Part shown: piece after piece, positions 61,564-64,000 of the stretch
Position numbering within the stretch: the first letter of the stretch is position 1
Layout of the letters: every line of letters begins with the position of its first letter
Assembly (NCBI RefSeq): GCF_900119365.1
Contig: NZ_FPJO01000003.1
Coordinates: 310,001-374,000, forward strand
Direction: 5' to 3'
Source: Streptomyces atratus
GTDB taxonomy: Bacteria; Actinomycetota; Actinomycetes; Streptomycetales; Streptomycetaceae
DNA length: 64,000 nt
Position numbers and translations under genes: made by a program
The notes under the pieces: model-generated
What the model saw: the letters and a program-made list of their open reading frames with translations, nothing else
What the model was told of the DNA's origin: nothing
Databases searched by the model: none

Positions 61564-62352
61564 TCACGACTTGTCGACAGCGGCCTTCGAGATGTTCACG
61601 GCCTTCTTCGGCGCACCGTCGGGGGCGCCGCCCTCCGCGCCCGCCGCACCGATGTCCTTGACGGCCTTCAGCGAGGCGTCGTCCATCGTGCCGAACGGGG
61701 TGTAGGTGGGCGGCAGCTTGCTGTCCTTGTACACCAGGAAGAACTGGCTGCCACCGGTGTGCGCCTGGCCGGTGTTCGCCATCGCCACCGTGCCCGCCGG
61801 GTAGGTGACCGTGCCGTCCTTGCCCGCCTTGCCCAGCGCGGTCAGGTTCTCGTCCGGGATCGTGTAGCCGGGGCCGCCCGTGCCGTCGCCCTTGGGGTCG
61901 CCGCACTGCAGGACGAAGATGTTCTGCGTGGTCAGCCGGTGGCACTTGGTGCCGTCGAAGAAGCCCTTGTCGGCCAGCGACTTGAAGGAGTTCGTGGTGT
62001 GCGGCGTCTTCGCCGCGTCCATCGTGAACGCGATGTCGCCCTGGCTCGTCTTGAGCGACATCTCGTACTCGGCCTTTTTGTCGATCTTCATCGCGGGCTC
62101 GGGCGCCTCGCTCTTCTTCGGCGACGCGCTGTCCGAAGGGCTCGCACTCGCGGCGGCGTCCGCCTTGTCCTTCTTGCCGTCGTCGTCGAGGGCGAGATAG
62201 GAGCCCACACCGATGACCGCCACCACGGCCACTGCGGACGCGATGACGACCGTCAGCCGCCTCGTCCTGCGGCGGGCCTCCTCCCGGCGCTGCTGCTGCC
62301 GCTCGAACTTCTCCCTGGCGAGCTGCCGCCGCCGCTGATCGCTGCTGACCAC
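61564..62352 (-). CDS. membrane-anchored cyclophilin-type peptidyl-prolyl isomerase
   Basis: A 262-residue protein: a basic N-terminus (QRRRQLAREKFERQQQRREE), one membrane helix (LTVVIASAVAVVAVIGVGSY), a Ser/Pro/Lys linker, and an extracytoplasmic cyclophilin domain (CHRLTTQNIFVLQCGDPKGD; GPGYTIPDEN; AMANTGQAHTGGSQFFLVY). The usual catalytic Arg position (FHR in most cyclophilins) reads CHR here. It should help fold exported proteins. The GTG at 62352 follows AAGGAG by eight bases. The order relA-DUF349-cyclophilin-hydrolase-hisS resembles the mycobacterial one. Confidence 0.9.
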   Translation of the reverse strand: MVSSDQRRRQLAREKFERQQQRREEARRRTRRLTVVIASAVAVVAVIGVGSYLALDDDGKKDKADAAASASPSDSASPKKSEAPEPAMKIDKKAEYEMSLKTSQGDIAFTMDAAKTPHTTNSFKSLADKGFFDGTKCHRLTTQNIFVLQCGDPKGDGTGGPGYTIPDENLTALGKAGKDGTVTYPAGTVAMANTGQAHTGGSQFFLVYKDSKLPPTYTPFGTMDDASLKAVKDIGAAGAEGGAPDGAPKKAVNISKAAVDKS

Positions 62353-62501
62353 CGGGTGATCTCCTTGTAGGTCGTGTGATGGGGCCTTGGCTGCCCCGTA
62401 CCGTATATGGGTTAGCTGTGGAATGAGGAGCGCCGGTAGGCTCTGAACTGCCGCGACCTTCTCAGTCGCAATCCACCGTCGGACGACCATTAAGGACGAT
62501 C

Positions 62502-63188
62502 GTGCTCATTGCCGGGTTCCCCGCAGGGGCCTGGGGGACCAACTGTTATCTGGTCGCCCCGGCCGCAGGCGAGGAGTGCGTGATCATCGACCCGGGCCAC
62601 CAGGCCGCGGCCGGAGTCGAGGAAGCGCTGAAGAAGCATCGGCTGAAGCCCGTCGCCGTCGTACTGACCCACGGCCACATCGACCATGTCGCCTCGGTCG
62701 TCCCGGTGTGCGGCGCGCACGACGTCCCTGCCTGGATCCACCCGGAGGACCGGTACATGATGAGCGACCCGGAGAAGGCCCTCGGCCGCTCCATCGGGAT
62801 GCCGCTCATGGGCGAGCTGACGGTGGGGGAGCCGGACGACGTCAAGGAACTGAGTGACGGCGCCCGGCTGAAGCTGGCCGGTCTGGAGTTCGGTGTCGCG
62901 CATGCGCCCGGCCATACCAAGGGGTCGGTGACGTTCAGGATGCCCGAGGCCGCGGATGTTCCGCAGATCCTCTTCTCGGGCGACCTGCTCTTCGCCGGCT
63001 CCGTCGGACGCACCGACCTGCCCGGCGGCGACCACGCCGAGCTGCTCGAGTCGCTGGCCCGTGTGTGCCTGCCGCTCGACGACTCGACCGTGGTGCTGTC
63101 CGGCCACGGCCCCCAGACGACCATCGGCCGCGAGCGCGCCTCGAATCCGTATCTGCACGGTATGGACGCGCCCCGACGAGGAATGTGA
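62502..63188 (+). CDS. metallo-beta-lactamase fold hydrolase (glyoxalase II-like)
   Basis: A 228-residue metallo-hydrolase. The zinc motif is LTHGHIDHV (56-64; HxHxDH), with further ligands in [25 protein letters not shown] and LSGHGPQT. This is the order of class II glyoxalases and related thioester hydrolases; the C-terminal domain is short, so glutathione (or mycothiol)-hemithioacetal specificity is uncertain. AAGGA lies eight bases before the GTG. It is 13 bases upstream of hisS and probably in the same operon. Confidence 0.92.
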   Translation: MLIAGFPAGAWGTNCYLVAPAAGEECVIIDPGHQAAAGVEEALKKHRLKPVAVVLTHGHIDHVASVVPVCGAHDVPAWIHPEDRYMMSDPEKALGRSIGMPLMGELTVGEPDDVKELSDGARLKLAGLEFGVAHAPGHTKGSVTFRMPEAADVPQILFSGDLLFAGSVGRTDLPGGDHAELLESLARVCLPLDDSTVVLSGHGPQTTIGRERASNPYLHGMDAPRRGM

Positions 63189-63201
63189 CGAGAGACATCC
63201 C

Positions 63202-64000
63202 GTGAGCACTTTCAAGGCCCCCAAGGGTACGTACGACCTGACCCCGCCCGACTCCGCCAAGTACCTCGCGGTGCGCGAGGCCATCGCCGCACCCCTGAAG
63301 GACTCCGGCTACGGCTACATCGAGACCCCCGGCTTCGAGGACGTCGCGCTCTTCTCGCGCGGTGTCGGTGAGTCCACCGACATCGTGACCAAGGAGATGT
63401 ACACCCTCACCACCAAGGGCGGCTCCCAGCTGGCACTGCGCCCCGAGGGCACCGCCTCCGTGCTCCGCGCCGCACTGGAGGCCAACCTCCACAAGCTCGG
63501 CAACCTGCCCGTGAAGCTCTGGTACTCCGGCTCGTACTACCGCTACGAGCGCCCGCAGAAGGGCCGATACCGGCACTTCTCGCAGGTCGGTGCCGAGGCG
63601 ATCGGCGCCGAGGACCCGGCGCTGGACGCCGAGCTGATCATCCTGGCCGACCAGGCGTACCGCGCGCTGGGCCTGCGGAACTTCCGCATCCTGCTCAACT
63701 CGCTGGGCGACAAGGAGTGCCGCCCCGTCTACCGGGACGCCCTCCAGGGCTTCCTGCGAGAGCTCGACCTGGACGAGGAGACCCGCCGCCGCATCGAGAT
63801 CAACCCGCTCCGGGTCCTGGACGACAAGCGGCCCGAGGTACAGAAGCAGCTGACCGGCGCCCCGGTGCTGCGCGACTACCTCTGCGACGCCTGCAAGGCG
63901 TACCACGAGGAGGTGCGCGACCTGCTCTCCGCGGCAGGGGTGGTGTACGAGGACGACGAGAAGCTCGTGCGCGGCCTCGACTACTACACCCGCACGACCT
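63202..64000 (+). CDS. hisS: histidyl-tRNA synthetase (3' end outside window)
   Basis: The first 266 codons of a class II synthetase. [16 protein letters not shown] is the HisRS N-terminus; motif 1 is near [13 protein letters not shown]; motif 2 is [32 protein letters not shown]; the histidine-specific GLDYYTRT loop appears just before the window ends. The GTG at 63202 follows AGAGAC; a clear ribosome site is absent. The gene continues beyond base 64000. Confidence 0.97.
   Translation, partial: MSTFKAPKGTYDLTPPDSAKYLAVREAIAAPLKDSGYGYIETPGFEDVALFSRGVGESTDIVTKEMYTLTTKGGSQLALRPEGTASVLRAALEANLHKLGNLPVKLWYSGSYYRYERPQKGRYRHFSQVGAEAIGAEDPALDAELIILADQAYRALGLRNFRILLNSLGDKECRPVYRDALQGFLRELDLDEETRRRIEINPLRVLDDKRPEVQKQLTGAPVLRDYLCDACKAYHEEVRDLLSAAGVVYEDDEKLVRGLDYYTRTT

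Overview
The window is chromosomal DNA from a Streptomyces. The evidence is the very high G+C with G/C-rich third codon positions, frequent GTG and TTG starts, the sporulation protein SsgB, an actinobacterial phosphatidylinositol-mannoside gene set, and a gene order (thrS ... pgsA-patA-pimA ... pdxST-yebC-ruvCAB-yajC-secDF-apt-relA-ppi-gloB-hisS) that I recall from the S. coelicolor SCO15xx region and, in part, from Mycobacterium tuberculosis. Most of the window is core genome. No prophage, transposase, CRISPR array or secondary-metabolite cluster was found.

Layout. 1-7 kb: end of a SigJ-type sigma factor, a HAD-like protein, a TetR/MFS efflux pair with its operator, a phospholipid acyltransferase, a Tat-exported glycerophosphodiesterase, an ECF-like sigma factor, an acetyltransferase and two small membrane proteins. 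7-10.3 kb: a leader region with a probable regulatory peptide, then the metNIQ methionine importer. 10.4-18.7 kb: an acetyltransferase, three corrinoid/siroheme genes (cobL, a bluB-cobT fusion with a huge disordered N-terminus, cysG/cobA) and a TrmH methyltransferase. 18.7-22.4 kb: a Ser/Thr kinase, a small membrane protein, a phosphotransferase and a zinc-ribbon protein. 22.5-23 kb: five tRNA genes (3x Val-GAC, Cys, Gly) on the minus strand. 23-30.5 kb: pabB-pabC (folate), a double-GNAT protein, a DsbA-like protein, a LacI regulator, a 51-residue membrane peptide, a CGNR regulator, ssgB and a PGPGW membrane protein. 30.5-36.4 kb: two identical tRNA-Val(CAC) genes flanking a giant membrane protein, an SRPBCC protein, a DEDDh exonuclease and a gene with an apparent frameshift.

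36.5-64 kb: thrS, a K+ channel, an Ap4A phosphorylase-like HIT protein, a large membrane protein, an EF-G paralogue, the lipid operon pgsA-patA-pimA (phosphatidylinositol phosphate to acylated mannosides), the vitamin B6 pair pdxS-pdxT, yebC, ruvCAB (Holliday junction processing), yajC-secD-secF (protein export), apt, relA (ppGpp), a DUF349 protein, a membrane-anchored cyclophilin, a metallo-beta-lactamase-fold hydrolase and the first ~800 bases of hisS.

Most notable: a candidate leader-peptide attenuator before metN; the bluB-cobT fusion behind a long structured leader; an atypical ~450-bp islet between apt and relA holding a 5'-truncated secreted-protein gene and a tRNA-like fragment; a frameshift at 35.39 kb; an EF-G paralogue lacking the catalytic His; and a repeated pattern of probable leaderless promoters (TANNNT box 6-8 nt before the start codon). 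I see no clear novel multi-gene defence or biosynthetic system; the candidates are regulatory or small-gene features.
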